From assembly GCA_964473645.1 (NCBI GenBank), contig CAYYPW010000008.1:165083-229082 (forward strand): a stretch of DNA of 64,000 bases. Reading direction: 5' to 3'. Source of the DNA: HdN1 sp964473645 (GTDB lineage Bacteria > Pseudomonadota > Gammaproteobacteria > Pseudomonadales > Ketobacteraceae). The notes under the pieces were generated by a model, which did not search any database, was not told where the DNA came from, and saw only the letters and a program-made list of their open reading frames with translations. Shown in pieces: positions 31,405-43,200 of the stretch; the stretch's first letter is position 1; the number at the start of each line of letters is the position of its first letter. The translations under genes were made by a program, and so were the position numbers.

Positions 31405-33516
31405 TTAGAATCCCCAGCCCGATTCTCTCACCAGTATCGCCCATGCCCGGCGCGATGCGGCTACCAGCAGGCTTTCGGCACTTGCAACGACCTGCAGGGT
31501 GCCGCGAACCCGGTGGATTGGGCCCAACCCCTCGCAGGGGGATACCTGAATTTTGTACCAGGCTCCCTCGGGCACCCAAGTCTCACCGTTACGCCTGACC
31601 GGTAATGCACCACCGAACTCGGATGCCACCAAAAGTTCGTTCAGTGCCGGTGTGCCGCCCGTATCGATCAGGCTGATTGCGCAGCGAATGGAGGGTAGTT
31701 CTGGTGCTTCGGGAACAAAGCGTGCAAGTGCTTTATTGTCGATGCGGCCCAGTTCGTCTTCTGCCACCCACGCACGCACACTGAATTGCGCGGGATCGAT
31801 CAGGCGCAGCATGAAGCTATCCTTGGCAAGCCAACTATCGGTGCGCAGCCCCGATTCCACGTCGACGACCTGGCCGTCGGTTGGGGCGAGCACGGTGAGC
31901 AGTTGCATCTCGGCGAGCAGGCTTTGTTCGCGTGCCAGGCTTTCCTCCAGACGACGGGTAAGGGATTGCCCCATGGAAAGCCAGTCGGCCTCAAACCCCT
32001 GGCGTTGCAGTTGCCAGCGGATCAGATCCCGCTCCATGCGGGCTTGTTGCAGGGCTTGTTCGAGGGCGGGGGATTCCAGTTGAGCGAGTAAATCGCCGGT
32101 TTTTACCCACTGGCCTTCGCTGACGGCCATGTGTTTGAGTTGAGCGTCGGTGGGCACGAATATCTCGCGTTCCATTGCAGCGCCATGGGTTGCCGGCAAG
32201 CGCAGGGTGGTTGACCAGGGTATCAATATTGGTAGTACCAAAATGCCTAGCACGATAAAGGTTCGCCAGCGTCTAACGCCGTGCATGTGGTGCCGTTGCT
32301 GCCACCACGCCAACAATTCGTTCAACACGGGTTTGATGATAAAGACCCACAATTCCACCAGCATCAGCAGCACGCCCAATGCCTTGAAAAACATGTGGTA
32401 GACCAGCAGGGCGATGCCCAAAAACAAAAAGAAGCGGTAAATCCAGGTGCCAAAGGCAAACAAAATCATTGCGTTGCGTGAATGTGCGGGCATGGTTTCG
32501 GGCAATGCTTCTGGTATTCCCCACAAATGGGTGCGCAACCACCAGCGACCGAGTTGAAATGCGCGTGTGTGCAAATTCGGGCGATCCAGTGCATCGCTCA
32601 ACAGAAAATAACCGTCGAAACGCATGAAGGGATTCAGGTTGATGGCGAGGCTCATGACCCAGGCTGTGGTACTCAAAAAAAACAGCGATGTTTTCAACGG
32701 GCCTTCGGGGGCCATATGCCACGCCAGTGTCGCCCAGGCGGCGATGGCGATTTCGGCCGCCATACCTGCGGCACCAATGATCAATCGTTGGCGCCGTGAA
32801 CGCAACGTCCAGGATTCGCTGGTATCTGTGTAGAGGACGGGCCACATGACAAGAAATGCCACGCCCATTGTGGCCACCCGGCAACCATAACGGTGGGTGG
32901 TAATGGCATGACCGAATTCGTGCAGAATTTTGACAGCGCCCAAGGCAAAAAACAGGTATAGAGCGCCTCGCCAATCGGCATAGGCGGAAAACGTGGAGAG
33001 AAATGTGTTCCATTGCTGACTGGTCAGATAGAGGCCCACTAACGCCGCCAGCAGGGTGCAGATCCAGAACGGGCTACGGAACAGGAATCCGAACTGTGAT
33101 CCCCAGCAATCCAGCCACTGCTGCGGTCGCAGCAGCGGTACGCGAAAAAACAGATAGTGCTGTAGCAGCCATCGCCAGCCAGTGGCGCCTGCCGGGCGGC
33201 TACTCCAGTGTTTGCGCAGGCCGGGATCGGTGACTTGCAGTAATTCCCAGCCGTGAATCTTGCGTTGAAATGCACGCACGTCGTCGCCGCTGATATGTAG
33301 CGTTGTATCACGGTTGATGGCAGCTGCAATGGCTTCGGCATCCCCCAAATGCCAGCGGCGCAACATTTCAAGACTGGGCCAGTCGAAACGGAAAAAGCGC
33401 TGGCTGGCAGGGTCTTGCATGACCCATGTCGGGCCGCCTTGACAATCTTCTGGCCCAGGAAACAGGTTAAGTTCCTGGCGCAGTGGCAGCCAGGGTAGTG
33501 GGGCCGGGTTTTGCAT
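31405..33516 (-). CDS. M50 site-2-type metalloprotease fused to HlyD adaptor
   Basis: A 703-residue protein, last gene of the export cluster. The ATG at 33514-33516 is used because it overlaps the previous stop as TAATG and follows a G-rich ribosome site; the frame is open ten codons further. Domains: a PqqD-like N-terminal region (about 20-100), a multi-span membrane M50 core with the zinc motif H-E-F-G-H (199-203) and N-P-F-M-R-F-D-G (N295, D301 as third ligand), then a periplasmic HlyD/lipoyl-like adaptor with hairpin (about 440-700). It probably works with the two HlyD proteins and the TolC-like lipoprotein upstream. Whether it cuts the giant protein is unknown. Confidence 0.82.
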   Translation of the reverse strand: MQNPAPLPWLPLRQELNLFPGPEDCQGGPTWVMQDPASQRFFRFDWPSLEMLRRWHLGDAEAIAAAINRDTTLHISGDDVRAFQRKIHGWELLQVTDPGLRKHWSSRPAGATGWRWLLQHYLFFRVPLLRPQQWLDCWGSQFGFLFRSPFWICTLLAALVGLYLTSQQWNTFLSTFSAYADWRGALYLFFALGAVKILHEFGHAITTHRYGCRVATMGVAFLVMWPVLYTDTSESWTLRSRRQRLIIGAAGMAAEIAIAAWATLAWHMAPEGPLKTSLFFLSTTAWVMSLAINLNPFMRFDGYFLLSDALDRPNLHTRAFQLGRWWLRTHLWGIPEALPETMPAHSRNAMILFAFGTWIYRFFLFLGIALLVYHMFFKALGVLLMLVELWVFIIKPVLNELLAWWQQRHHMHGVRRWRTFIVLGILVLPILIPWSTTLRLPATHGAAMEREIFVPTDAQLKHMAVSEGQWVKTGDLLAQLESPALEQALQQARMERDLIRWQLQRQGFEADWLSMGQSLTRRLEESLAREQSLLAEMQLLTVLAPTDGQVVDVESGLRTDSWLAKDSFMLRLIDPAQFSVRAWVAEDELGRIDNKALARFVPEAPELPSIRCAISLIDTGGTPALNELLVASEFGGALPVRRNGETWVPEGAWYKIQVSPCEGLGPIHRVRGTLQVVASAESLLVAASRRAWAILVRESGWGF

Positions 33517-34889
33517 TACCAGCCCCCCAACCATTGTCGCATCCAAGACCAGGGCCTTCTGAACATCCAGTACCCCAACGCGACACGCTCGCCGTAGAGT
33601 CTGGCGGTGCCCCGCAAACCGACGCGCGGAACATTTTCAGTGTTGTCGAGCGATGCTTTCAGTCGATAAGCCAAGGTTCCTTCCGGCGTGAGTTCGGTTT
33701 GATAACTGATGTAACGCAGTTTGGCGGCGACGGAATCGTCGGGGGCAATATTTAAATAGGCATCGACTTCTGCGCGATCAGGAAATGGCATCATTTCGTC
33801 GGCGGGCAGACGAATGAGCAGCTCAACCTTGCCGGGATCGGCAATATCAAGCACCTTTTCGCCGATGCGAACGGCGCGGCCCATCCATTCATTGACATCG
33901 TTTAGAACGACGATGCCCGGAATTGGCGCTCTGATTTTCAGGCGTTCCAGCATTTGTTCGAGATAGCGCACTTCTGCCCAGCGCCGTTCCACCTCTCCAC
34001 GTTTTAGCGCGACCAATGCCTTGGCCTTTGGGTCAAGCATGGCTTGCTGGGATACCTGCCGAAGATCGGCTTCTGCAACCGATAGGGTGTTGCGAGCGAC
34101 TTCCAGCTTGGACGCCAGCATGGTGGCATCCAGATCAAACAGTGGCTGACCTGCCGTAACGCGCTGGTTAGGCTGTATATGAAATCGGTCGATTACACCT
34201 TCCAATGCTACGCGCACCATGACCGGATCAATCGGAACGACTTCTACCGGGGCTACCACGGTCTGGCGAATGGGAACCATCAACAGCAACGAAAACGCTA
34301 CCGCGCTAACGAGCACTTTGCGTGGCCAGCGCCAACCGGTGCGTGTCTGAAACAGGGAAAGCGCATGCCCCAGTGCTTCGCCCAATTCTGCCAGGAGTGT
34401 GGGCTCTGCCGGGGCCCAGGGTTTGGCGCGGGCCAGCACCAGCCAAGGCATGGAGCGGTTGTGGTGAACCGGGGTTGCGGGGCTGGGAAGCAGCGGTTCC
34501 AGCCACAGGTTTTCAGGCAGCCATTGTTGCCACTGTTGCTGATCATCCGGCGAGTGCGTACTGCGTTGCAAGGCACCGCGTACCAACGATTGTGATGCCA
34601 GAAAACGATTCAGCCAGCGGACAAAAGGGGCCTCTTTATCGACGGTGGAAAGCCCGGACAGTGCTTGTACCCCGTGATCAGGATGCCAGAGAATGGCCTG
34701 CTGATAGTCGAGCAGCTGACGTGGCGCGTTAACGATGGTAAATCGCAGGGCATTCAGAGTTTCAGCACGACGGGCTTCGCGTTCGATCTGGAGCAGTTTC
34801 AGCAGTGCCTCTTGTGGATTGGCACCGGCTGGCGGCAGCAGCGGTTGCAGGCTGGGTGTATCGGGTGGGGTGGGCGCAGCGCTGGTCAT
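33516..34889 (-). CDS. HlyD-family membrane fusion protein with cytoplasmic domain
   Basis: A 457-residue protein. Residues about 25-190 form a soluble domain that may be GAF-like (E-A-R-R-A-E-T-L-N-A-L-R-F-T near its start); one membrane segment follows (about 195-212), then a periplasmic HlyD region with lipoyl halves (V-A-L-E-G-V-I-D-R-F-H-I-Q-P-N-Q-R-V and I-R-A-P-I-P-G-I-V-V-L-N-D) and a short coiled hairpin. The start overlaps the preceding adaptor gene by four bases (ATGA). Long cytoplasmic domains are unusual for HlyD proteins and may sense or recruit substrate. Partner of the other cluster proteins. Confidence 0.8.
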   Translation of the reverse strand: MTSAAPTPPDTPSLQPLLPPAGANPQEALLKLLQIEREARRAETLNALRFTIVNAPRQLLDYQQAILWHPDHGVQALSGLSTVDKEAPFVRWLNRFLASQSLVRGALQRSTHSPDDQQQWQQWLPENLWLEPLLPSPATPVHHNRSMPWLVLARAKPWAPAEPTLLAELGEALGHALSLFQTRTGWRWPRKVLVSAVAFSLLLMVPIRQTVVAPVEVVPIDPVMVRVALEGVIDRFHIQPNQRVTAGQPLFDLDATMLASKLEVARNTLSVAEADLRQVSQQAMLDPKAKALVALKRGEVERRWAEVRYLEQMLERLKIRAPIPGIVVLNDVNEWMGRAVRIGEKVLDIADPGKVELLIRLPADEMMPFPDRAEVDAYLNIAPDDSVAAKLRYISYQTELTPEGTLAYRLKASLDNTENVPRVGLRGTARLYGERVALGYWMFRRPWSWMRQWLGGW

Positions 34890-35668
34890 TGGGCCTCGAA
34901 GAGTACTTTGCCACTCATACCGGGCAATAGTCCGGGGGGCGGGTTGTGCAGGCGACCGAATATCTTCACTGATTGACTGACCGGATCGATGAGGCCGGCG
35001 GTGCGCGTAACTTCTGCATTCAGTGGCGTTTCCAGCTCATCCAGGTGCAGTGTGAAGCGTGTGCCTGGACGACGTGATTGCAGGCTGGAGGAAGGCACAA
35101 TCATCTCGACTTCCAGTTCTCGATCATTGACCAGTGCCAGCAGTTTTTCGCCTGCGCCGACCACCTCGTGCGCGTGATGATATACCTCACCAATGCGCCC
35201 GGAAAAGGGCGCAGGAATCTCGCAATGGCCTACCAGCACTTCACGCAGTGTGACTTCTGCCTGTGCTTGTTCGAGGCGCGCTTGTGCTTGTTGTTCTTCC
35301 AGTTCGCTGGTGGCTTGCAGATTGGAAAGTCGACGCAAAACATCAACGGCTGCATCCGCTTCTTTTTGTTGTGCCTTGGCTTGCGACAGTTGCGCCTGGT
35401 AACTGCGACAATCAAATTTTACCAGCGCTTGTCCCGCTTTGACGGATTGGCCTTCTCGCCAGGGCAATGAGGCAATTCGTGCATTTAATTCTGCAGAAAT
35501 TACACTGGTTTGAAGTGCGATTAGTTGGGCGCGCGCTTCGCCGCCAATATTGCTCGTTAGCAAGGCAGGTGAATTTTTTTCGCCAGGTTCGGTTTCAACA
35601 CTGGCGTAGCTGAGCGCTGGTGCCTGGGTTAACAGCAGGGCAAACATGAAAGAAAAAAATGATTTCAT
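34886..35668 (-). CDS. Periplasmic efflux adaptor (HlyD/RND type)
   Basis: A 260-residue secreted adaptor. Signal peptide (ending S-Y-A-S), lipoyl halves (I-A-S-L-P-W-R-E-G-Q-S-V-K-A-G-Q-A-L and P-A-P-F-S-G-R-I-G-E-V), a coiled hairpin between them, and a short beta-barrel, ending soon after P-P-P-G-L-L-P-G-M-S-G-K-V. It lacks a membrane anchor, unlike its neighbour. It overlaps the tolC-like gene and the next HlyD gene by four bases each, so all are made together. Confidence 0.82.
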   Translation of the reverse strand: MKSFFSFMFALLLTQAPALSYASVETEPGEKNSPALLTSNIGGEARAQLIALQTSVISAELNARIASLPWREGQSVKAGQALVKFDCRSYQAQLSQAKAQQKEADAAVDVLRRLSNLQATSELEEQQAQARLEQAQAEVTLREVLVGHCEIPAPFSGRIGEVYHHAHEVVGAGEKLLALVNDRELEVEMIVPSSSLQSRRPGTRFTLHLDELETPLNAEVTRTAGLIDPVSQSVKIFGRLHNPPPGLLPGMSGKVLFEAQ

Positions 35669-37179
35669 GATGATGTGGTTTGGGCTTCCGAGGCGGGTGC
35701 CAAAGGTTTGGGTGCCAACGGTTGGGGTTGGGCATTTGCCGCGTCTGGCTGCTGAGGGGTAGGCGTGGGCGCACTGGTGAGGTCACCGCCCAGGCTGGTT
35801 TGCAGCATGGCATGTGCTTCGTTTGCGCGGGCGCGGCTTTCACGCGCCTGCAGCCGTGCAAGTACCAAGGCGCTGGCGGCACGAATATCATCAAGTTGAC
35901 TGCCGGCTGATTCGCGGGTGTTGGCAGCCACCTGCGCCCGGATGGCTTCTTCAAGCTGGGCCAACGTGCTCATGCGATCATATTGATGCAATGCCTGTTT
36001 ATAGTCATGCCAGGCAACGTGCACTTGCGCGATAACGGCCATGGTGAGGGCTAGTCGTTTGGCGTCGACCACCTCTTCTTGGGCTTCGGCATACGCTTTC
36101 TGGTCGCTGTAGCGCAAGATGTTGAGGAGGTTCCAGCTGATTTGCATGCTGCCCTCATACCACTCGTTGTTGACGAGATATTTGTTGGAGTCGTAGGTAT
36201 AACCCGCGCCGAATTCGATGCCTGGCAGCAGGCGGGCCAGCAATTTTTTTGCCTCCAGCGCCGCGTTGCGCGTTTCGTAGTGGGCTTCGATCAATTCCGG
36301 ACGGTTTTCCAGCGCGCGGGCTTCCAGTGCTGTCGGCGTGCTTTCCAGGGGAGGGAGTGGGGCTTTGGTATCGGCGACGAGTGTTATCGGGATCGCAGGG
36401 TTGGCGTTAATGATTGCAGCCAGCCGCACACGGGCGCGTATCATGTTGCCTTGCAGCGCTTCAAGTTGCTGTGCATGTTCGATCAAACTTTTACGATAGC
36501 CAAGAATTTGTGCCGGTGGCATGAGTCGTTCACGTTCGATGCGTTCGGCGTCGTTCAATGCCTGATTGACGCGGGTGAGCAACTGCTGGATTTCGGGCTC
36601 CGATTCCTGTGCGGCATAGGCTTGCCAGAAAGCCGTGCGTACGTCTTGCGTAAGTGACTGCAACACTCTGCGGCGCTTTTCTTCAGCCATTAAAACCCGG
36701 TTGGCAGATTGCTTGGCAGCGTAGTAACTCACTCCGAAATCCAGAATGTTCCAGCTAAAGGCTAGCCCGCGAGTGTTGCGATTCTTTTCGACAGACGTAG
36801 ACGGTTGTGCTGATTCTGCGCCGGTACTCAGCAGCATGCTGGTGGAGGCATAATCTTCATCGCGCGTCATGTATCCGGCTTGCGCCATGGCGCTGGGGAG
36901 CATGTCAAAGTGGGCGAGATCGAGTTGTCGATCTTCCAGCACGCGTTGCATTTTTTGCAAGCGGTGATCCAGGTTGTAACGCTCGGCCCGTTGTATGGCG
37001 TCTTGGAGGGTTAACGGCCCGGATACCGGTTCCTGATCCTGATAAAGATGCGACTGATCGGCTTTGATCAGTTCGGCGCGTTGTTGTGGGCTCAACGCTT
37101 CAGGTTGAATGGTGCATCCCGCCATAATTACAGCGAAACTCAAGAGGGAAAGCCGGTAAGCGGTGGTTGGGCGCTTCAT
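35665..37179 (-). CDS. TolC-family outer membrane lipoprotein
   Basis: A 504-residue outer-membrane channel protein. The signal peptide ends in a lipobox (V-I-M-A-G-C), so the mature N-terminus is probably acylated. Two long helical repeats typical of TolC/OprM follow, e.g. T-L-Q-D-A-I-Q-R-A-E-R-Y-N and A-L-E-A-K-K-L-L-A-R-L-L-P-G-I. A Pro/Ala/Gln-rich tail (about residues 470-504) is extra. It is the first gene of a four-gene overlapping set and begins 85 bases after the giant protein's stop on the same strand; no terminator is evident between. It should be the outer-membrane exit of that system. Confidence 0.87.
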   Translation of the reverse strand: MKRPTTAYRLSLLSFAVIMAGCTIQPEALSPQQRAELIKADQSHLYQDQEPVSGPLTLQDAIQRAERYNLDHRLQKMQRVLEDRQLDLAHFDMLPSAMAQAGYMTRDEDYASTSMLLSTGAESAQPSTSVEKNRNTRGLAFSWNILDFGVSYYAAKQSANRVLMAEEKRRRVLQSLTQDVRTAFWQAYAAQESEPEIQQLLTRVNQALNDAERIERERLMPPAQILGYRKSLIEHAQQLEALQGNMIRARVRLAAIINANPAIPITLVADTKAPLPPLESTPTALEARALENRPELIEAHYETRNAALEAKKLLARLLPGIEFGAGYTYDSNKYLVNNEWYEGSMQISWNLLNILRYSDQKAYAEAQEEVVDAKRLALTMAVIAQVHVAWHDYKQALHQYDRMSTLAQLEEAIRAQVAANTRESAGSQLDDIRAASALVLARLQARESRARANEAHAMLQTSLGGDLTSAPTPTPQQPDAANAQPQPLAPKPLAPASEAQTTSS

Positions 37180-37264
37180 GGGTAACTTCCTGTTTTATCG
37201 TTGTTTCGATTTATAGACGTCTTTTGTTCAGTTGTCGTCCGCAAGTCTGAATTTTAACGGCCCA

Positions 37265-40200
37265 TTATCCTGGCCGTTGCTGCGAGTCTCCCACCAGGCT
37301 TAGCAGGCTTTGCCAAAGTGTTTGTAGTTCATCGCCTGAGGATCTGGCCGTGATTTGCGCCAATTGGGCATCCAGAGGCAGATCGCCGGCATGCGCGCGT
37401 ACAGAAGGTTCTGGGCTGGGCGATGTAAATGCTTGCAGCCAGGCTTGCTCGACAGACAGCGACGCGCCCGGGGTGGGTGTATCGTTGTTACGGGGTGTGT
37501 CGTTTTCTCTGGGTGTGTCGTTGCCTCTGGAGGGTTCAGGCTGCATTTGCAGCTCGAATTCCACACTCACTTCATTGCCGCTACCGTCACGGGCGGTTAC
37601 GCGAATCTGTATTTCACCTTGTTGTGCGCCACGTGGCGGTACGCCTGAAAACGTCTCCGTGACGGGATCGAAGCGCAACCAGGAGGGCAATGGGCGACCG
37701 TCAGCCAGAGTCGCTTGTATACCTACCGACGTCCCTGAAGGGCGAGAAAAGGTATTGCGTGGCAGCGTAAATTCAAAGACCTGTCCGCTCGACATGCGCA
37801 TGTTGGGCAGCGGCTCTCTGACGCTCAATGAAGAACTAAGTGGCACATCGTACCCACTGGGGATAGGGGCAACCGTAAATATGCTGCTGCCCAAGGTGCT
37901 GCTTACGAATCCACCCGGTGAGACGGTGCTGCGCATGCTATTCAATCCTTGTGACAATGGCGTGCTGCTTTCCGACATGGACGGTTGTGATGCGGTGCCT
38001 CCGATACCCAAGCCACCCCCCATGCCGGCGCTTGAAAGCCCCTGGCTCAATGGGGTGCCGCTGCCGCTGTCCGTAACGATCGGCGTTATGGGCGCAGGGG
38101 GGGCAATTTGAACGGGGGGTGTCGTTGGCGGTACAACGATGGGTGTGGGGGTAATATCAAAGGTGATGTCTACGGTTGCAGTGGTGCCTTCCGCATCGCT
38201 TGCCGTTATACGCACGATGATTGGTTGGCCATCGATACCCAGTGGGATGCCACTCAAGGTGCCCGTGACGGGGTCAAAGCTGAGCCATGCAGGCAGCAAG
38301 CTGCCATTGGTAAGACTCGCCGTCAGGGTCAGGTTGCTGCCGGCATCAATATCCACAAACAGGTCGGCAGGCAGGGTTACAGAAAGTGCTTCGCCTTCGT
38401 TGCCTGTGATGGTATTGATCGAGCCGGTAGCAATCGGCGCATCATTGACATTGGTGATTGAAAGCGCGAATTCAGCGGTTGACGTTGCATTGCTCGTGTC
38501 CGTAGCGGTAACGCGCACCGTGAGATTACCAATATCGCTATTGGTGGGGGTGCCATTGAAGGATTGTGTTGCGCTATCAAAGCGTAACCAATCGGGCAGG
38601 GCATCACCATTGGCAAGCGTCGCCTGGTAGCGGAGTACATCGCCTGCATCAATATCGTTGAAAGTGTTTCCGGGTAGGTTGAAGACAAAAATTTGGTCTT
38701 CTGTTGCGGCTTGCGACGACAACGGATTGCTCAGCGTCGGTGCGTCATTTGCGTTCAGGATGGTAAGCGTAAAATCAGCAGATGCAGACGTGTTGCTAGG
38801 GTCCGTTGCGATCACCCGGATCGCAAGATTGCCAACATCGCCATTATCTGGGATGCCACTGAATGTGCGCGTTGCAACATCAAAACTCAACCAGACCGGT
38901 AATGGACTACCGTTTGTGAGCGTCGCGGCATACGACAGCGTATCGCCGGCATCAACATCCCCAAAACTGTTAGCGGGCACCGTAAAACTGAATACCTGGT
39001 TCTCGGTCGCAGACTGCGTAGGGATTGCGTTGACGAGCGTGGGGCTGTCGTTGGCATTAACGACGGTGAGCAAGAAATCGCTAGTGATGGTTGAATTGCT
39101 GCCATCGGTTGCAGTGACACGTAGCGAAACGTTGCCAACATCGGCGTTGGTCGGCGTGCCACTGAACGTTTGCGTTTGCACATTGAATTGCAACCACGCA
39201 GGCAGCGCATCGCCATTGGCCAGGGTTGCGCTCAGTGTGAGCGTGTCACCAACATCGATATCGTTGAACGTGTTGGCAGGCACCACAAAATTAAACAACT
39301 GATCTTCGGTGGCGGTTTGTGCCTGCAAGGCTTGGGTGACGGTGGGCGCATCATTGACGTTACTGATCGTCAGGTTGAAATCCACGTTGCGTCCTGCACC
39401 GTCGGGATCGGCGGCCGTCAACCGAATGGCCAGTGTGCCGACCGCATCGTTTCCGGGGGTGCCGCTGAAAGTACGGGTGTTGCTATCAAAACTCAGCCAC
39501 GTGGGTAAATCAGCGCCATCGGCCAGGCGCGCACTGTAAATCAGGGAAGTTCCGGCATCGATATCGGTAAACGTATCTTGAGGCACGACGAATAAGAATG
39601 CGGAATCTTCGGTTGCTTGCTGCGCCGGTACAGGCATATTCAGCGTTGGCGCATCATTGAGATTAAACACGTTCAGTGTGAAATCGGTTTGCGTGCTGGT
39701 ATTGGAGAGGTCTGTAGCAATAACGCGAAGCGTGAGCGTGCCGATATCGGCATTGGTTGGGGTGCCGGCAAATTGTAAAGTGGCTGGATTGAAGCTCAAC
39801 CATGAGGGCAGAGGATTGCCATTGGACTGCATGGCGGAATAGCTTAGCGTGTCGCCTACGTCTACATCAGAAAACACCTGAGTGTTGACCCTGAAGGTAA
39901 ACGATTGATCCTGTGTGGCGCTTTGTGTTGCGACGCTTGCAACGGTCGTCGGCGCGTCATTGGTATTTTGCACGGACAGATCGAACGTGCTGCTCACACT
40001 GGCATGGCTGCTGTCGGTCGCGGTAACGCGAACACTGAGGGCGCCGACGTCGGCGTTGGCGGGAGTGCCGCTGAAGGTGCGGGTGTTTGCATTGAATGTC
40101 AACCAGCCGGGTAAGGGGCTTCCGCTACTCAGGCTGGCGCTGTAGGTGAGGGTATCACCGATATCGATGTCGTTAAATGTAGAGGCAGGCACCGTGTAAC

Positions 40201-43200
40201 TGAATGCTTGATCTTCAATCGCCTGTTGTGCCTGCAGTGCGTTAACCAAAGTGGGTGCGTCGTTACTGTTATGGATAACGAGCGTAAAGTTACAGTTAAC
40301 GCTTGCACTGGAACCATCGGTGGCAGTAACGCGGACGGTGAGTGTTCCTACGTTATCGTTGGTGGGCGTGCCGCTGAAGGTACGGTTGTTTGCGTTGAAA
40401 CTCAACCATCCAGGCAACGGGCTGCCATTGGCGAGCGTGGCGGTATAGGTAAAGCTGTCACCCACATCGATATCGTTGAAGGTATTGGCGGGAACGGTGT
40501 AAGTGAACGCTTGATCTTCCGTCGCAGATTGTGCCGGGATAGCGTTGGCGAGAACCGGGGTATCATTGACATTGATGACAGTCACAATGAAATCATCGGA
40601 TCGGCTTGCGCCATCGGGATCAAAGGCGAAAATCCGCACGGTAATGGCGCCGACATCACTGTTGGTCGGCGTGCCACTGAATGTTCGCGTTGCATTGTTG
40701 AAGCTCAGCCAGCCCGGCAGCTCACCGCCATCGGCGAGCCTGGCAGCGTAAGTGAGGTTGCTGCCTGCGTCGATATCAATAAACGTATTGCCAGGAATGG
40801 TATAGGTGAAGACGCTGTCTTCTGTCGCTGTTTGATTGGGAACCGGGTTTGCCAGTGTCGGCGCATCATTCACATTAAAAACGTTCAGTGTGAAATCGGT
40901 GTGTGCAGTGGTCTGCGCGCTGTCTGTAACCGTTACCCTGAGTGTAATGGTGCCAACGTTGCTGTTGCCAGGGGTGCCGCTGAATTGCAGCGTAGAGGGA
41001 TTAAACGCCAACCAGTTGGGCAGTGGTTGGCCGTTGGCAAGCGTCGCGCTGTAGGTGAGCGTTTCTGAGGGATCAATATCGACGAAAGTGGTGCCGGGCA
41101 CTTTGAAGGTGAAAGATTGATCCTGCGTGGCGCTTTGTGTGGCAAGGCTGCCAACGACCACGGGAACGTCGTTGGTGTTGATGACCGACAAACTGAAATC
41201 GGAGGTGATCGAAGTATTGCTGCCATCGGTCACCGTTACCCGTATCGCATAAATACCTACATCGGCATTGGTCGGCGTACCCGTGAAAATGCGTGTCGTG
41301 GTATTGAAACTGAGCCAGCCGGGCAGGGCGTTGCCATCGGTCTGCGTGGCCGAATAGGTGAGGCTGTCACCTGCATCGATTTCACTGAAGGTGTTGTCTG
41401 GCACGCTAAAGCTGAAGGCTTGATCTTCGGTTGCCGTTTGCGGTTGCAACGCATTAGTCAATTGCGGAACATCATTCACATTGGTGACAGTGAGATTGAA
41501 ATCCGCTACTGCCGAGGTATTGCTGCCATCGGTTGCAGTGACGCGCACCGAAATATTGCTGACATCACCATTGGCCGGAACGCCACTGAAAGTAAGCGTT
41601 GCAGGGTTAAAGCTCAGCCATGTGGGTAAAGCACTACCGTTGCTTAGCGTTGCGGTGTAGGTGAGGGAATCGCCCGCATCAATTTCACTGAAGGTGGCGG
41701 TTGGAATCACATAAGTGAACAATTGATCTTCAGCAACCGTTTGCGCTTGCAGGCCGGTTATCAAGGTCGGCGCATCATTAACATTCACAACGGTAATTAT
41801 AAAATCATCACTGCGGGAGGCGCCATCAGGATCTTGGGCAATGATTCTTACCGTTACCGTGCCAACATCGCCATTCCCAGGGGTGCCGGAGAATGTGCGG
41901 GTTGTGGGGGAGAAGGCCAACCATCCGGGTAATTCGCCACCATCCGACTGGGTTGCGCTGTAGCGTAGTTGCGTGCCCGCATCGATATCGCTGAACGTGT
42001 TGTCAGGGAGGGTGTAGGAAAAGGCAATATCTTCAGTTGCCTGCAGATCGGGAACGGCGTTATCCAGCGTCGGCGCATCGTTGATATCAAACACATTCAG
42101 CGTGAAATCAGCATGGGCGCTAGCGCTGCTGCTGTCTGTCACGGAAACCCGAATACCAATGCTACCCACGTCACTGTTGCCAGGGGTGCCACTAAATTGC
42201 TGTGTGTTGGCATTGAAACTCAACCAAGCGGGCAAAGGATTTCCGTTTGTTTGCGTCGCTGTATAGGTCAGCGTATCGGTTGCATCTATATCCGCAAATA
42301 TGTTGCTTGGCACTTTGAAGGCAAAGCCTTGATCCTGTGTGGCAGCTTTGTTGCTGATAGTTCCTACGTTAACCGGTGCATCATTGGTGTTGGCGATGGT
42401 TAGGTTGAATGTACTGTTGACGCTGCTGCCTGCTGCATCCTGTACGCTCACTGAAATAGAGAGTGTACCAACATCGCTATTGGTCGGGGTGCCGCTGAAG
42501 GTGCGTGTTGCGCTATCGAACTCAAGCCAGTCAGGAAGAGCGTTACCATTGGAGAGCGTTGCACTGTAGGTCAAAGTATCTTCGGGATCTACATCGGCAA
42601 ACGTTGCATTGGGCAATTGAAAACTGAATGCGCTGTCTTCTATTGCTTGCTGATTGGCGATGCCTGTGATCAATGTTGGGGCATCATTGGTATTGTTTAC
42701 CGTCAGGGTAAAGCTGGCGTCGGCCGTACTGCCTGCGGCATCGGTAGCGGTCACTTTGATCACCACATTGCCGACATGCTCATTGCCGGGCGTGCCGCTG
42801 AAGGTACGCGTTGCGCTATCAAAACTCAACCAGGCGGGTAGTGCGCTTCCATCATTCAGGCTTGCACTCCAGGACAGGGTTGCATCGGGGTCAGCGTCAC
42901 CAAACGTATTGGAGGAAAGGGTAAGCGCAAAGTGCGTGTCTTCGCTCGCGGTTTGGTTGTTTAACGCTTGTGTCCTGGTTGGCGTATCGTTGGTTGCAGT
43001 GAGTGTCAGCGTAAAGCCGCTTTCAGTCGAAGCGTTATTGCTGTCGGTGGCGACGATGACAATGGCGAGCGATGTCGCATCGTGGGGTGGATTGCCCGTT
43101 AATGTGCCTGCCACGGCATCAAAACTCAGCCAGGAGGGTAGGCTACTGCCATCGGCAAGCCGGGCGCTGTAAGTCAACGCGTCCTGGTCGAGATCTACAA

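Noticed and set aside
37256..37278. Hairpin at the giant gene stop as a terminator
   Set aside because: Seven-base arms include the stop codon and no T-run follows on the coding strand; read-through into the TolC-like gene is more likely.
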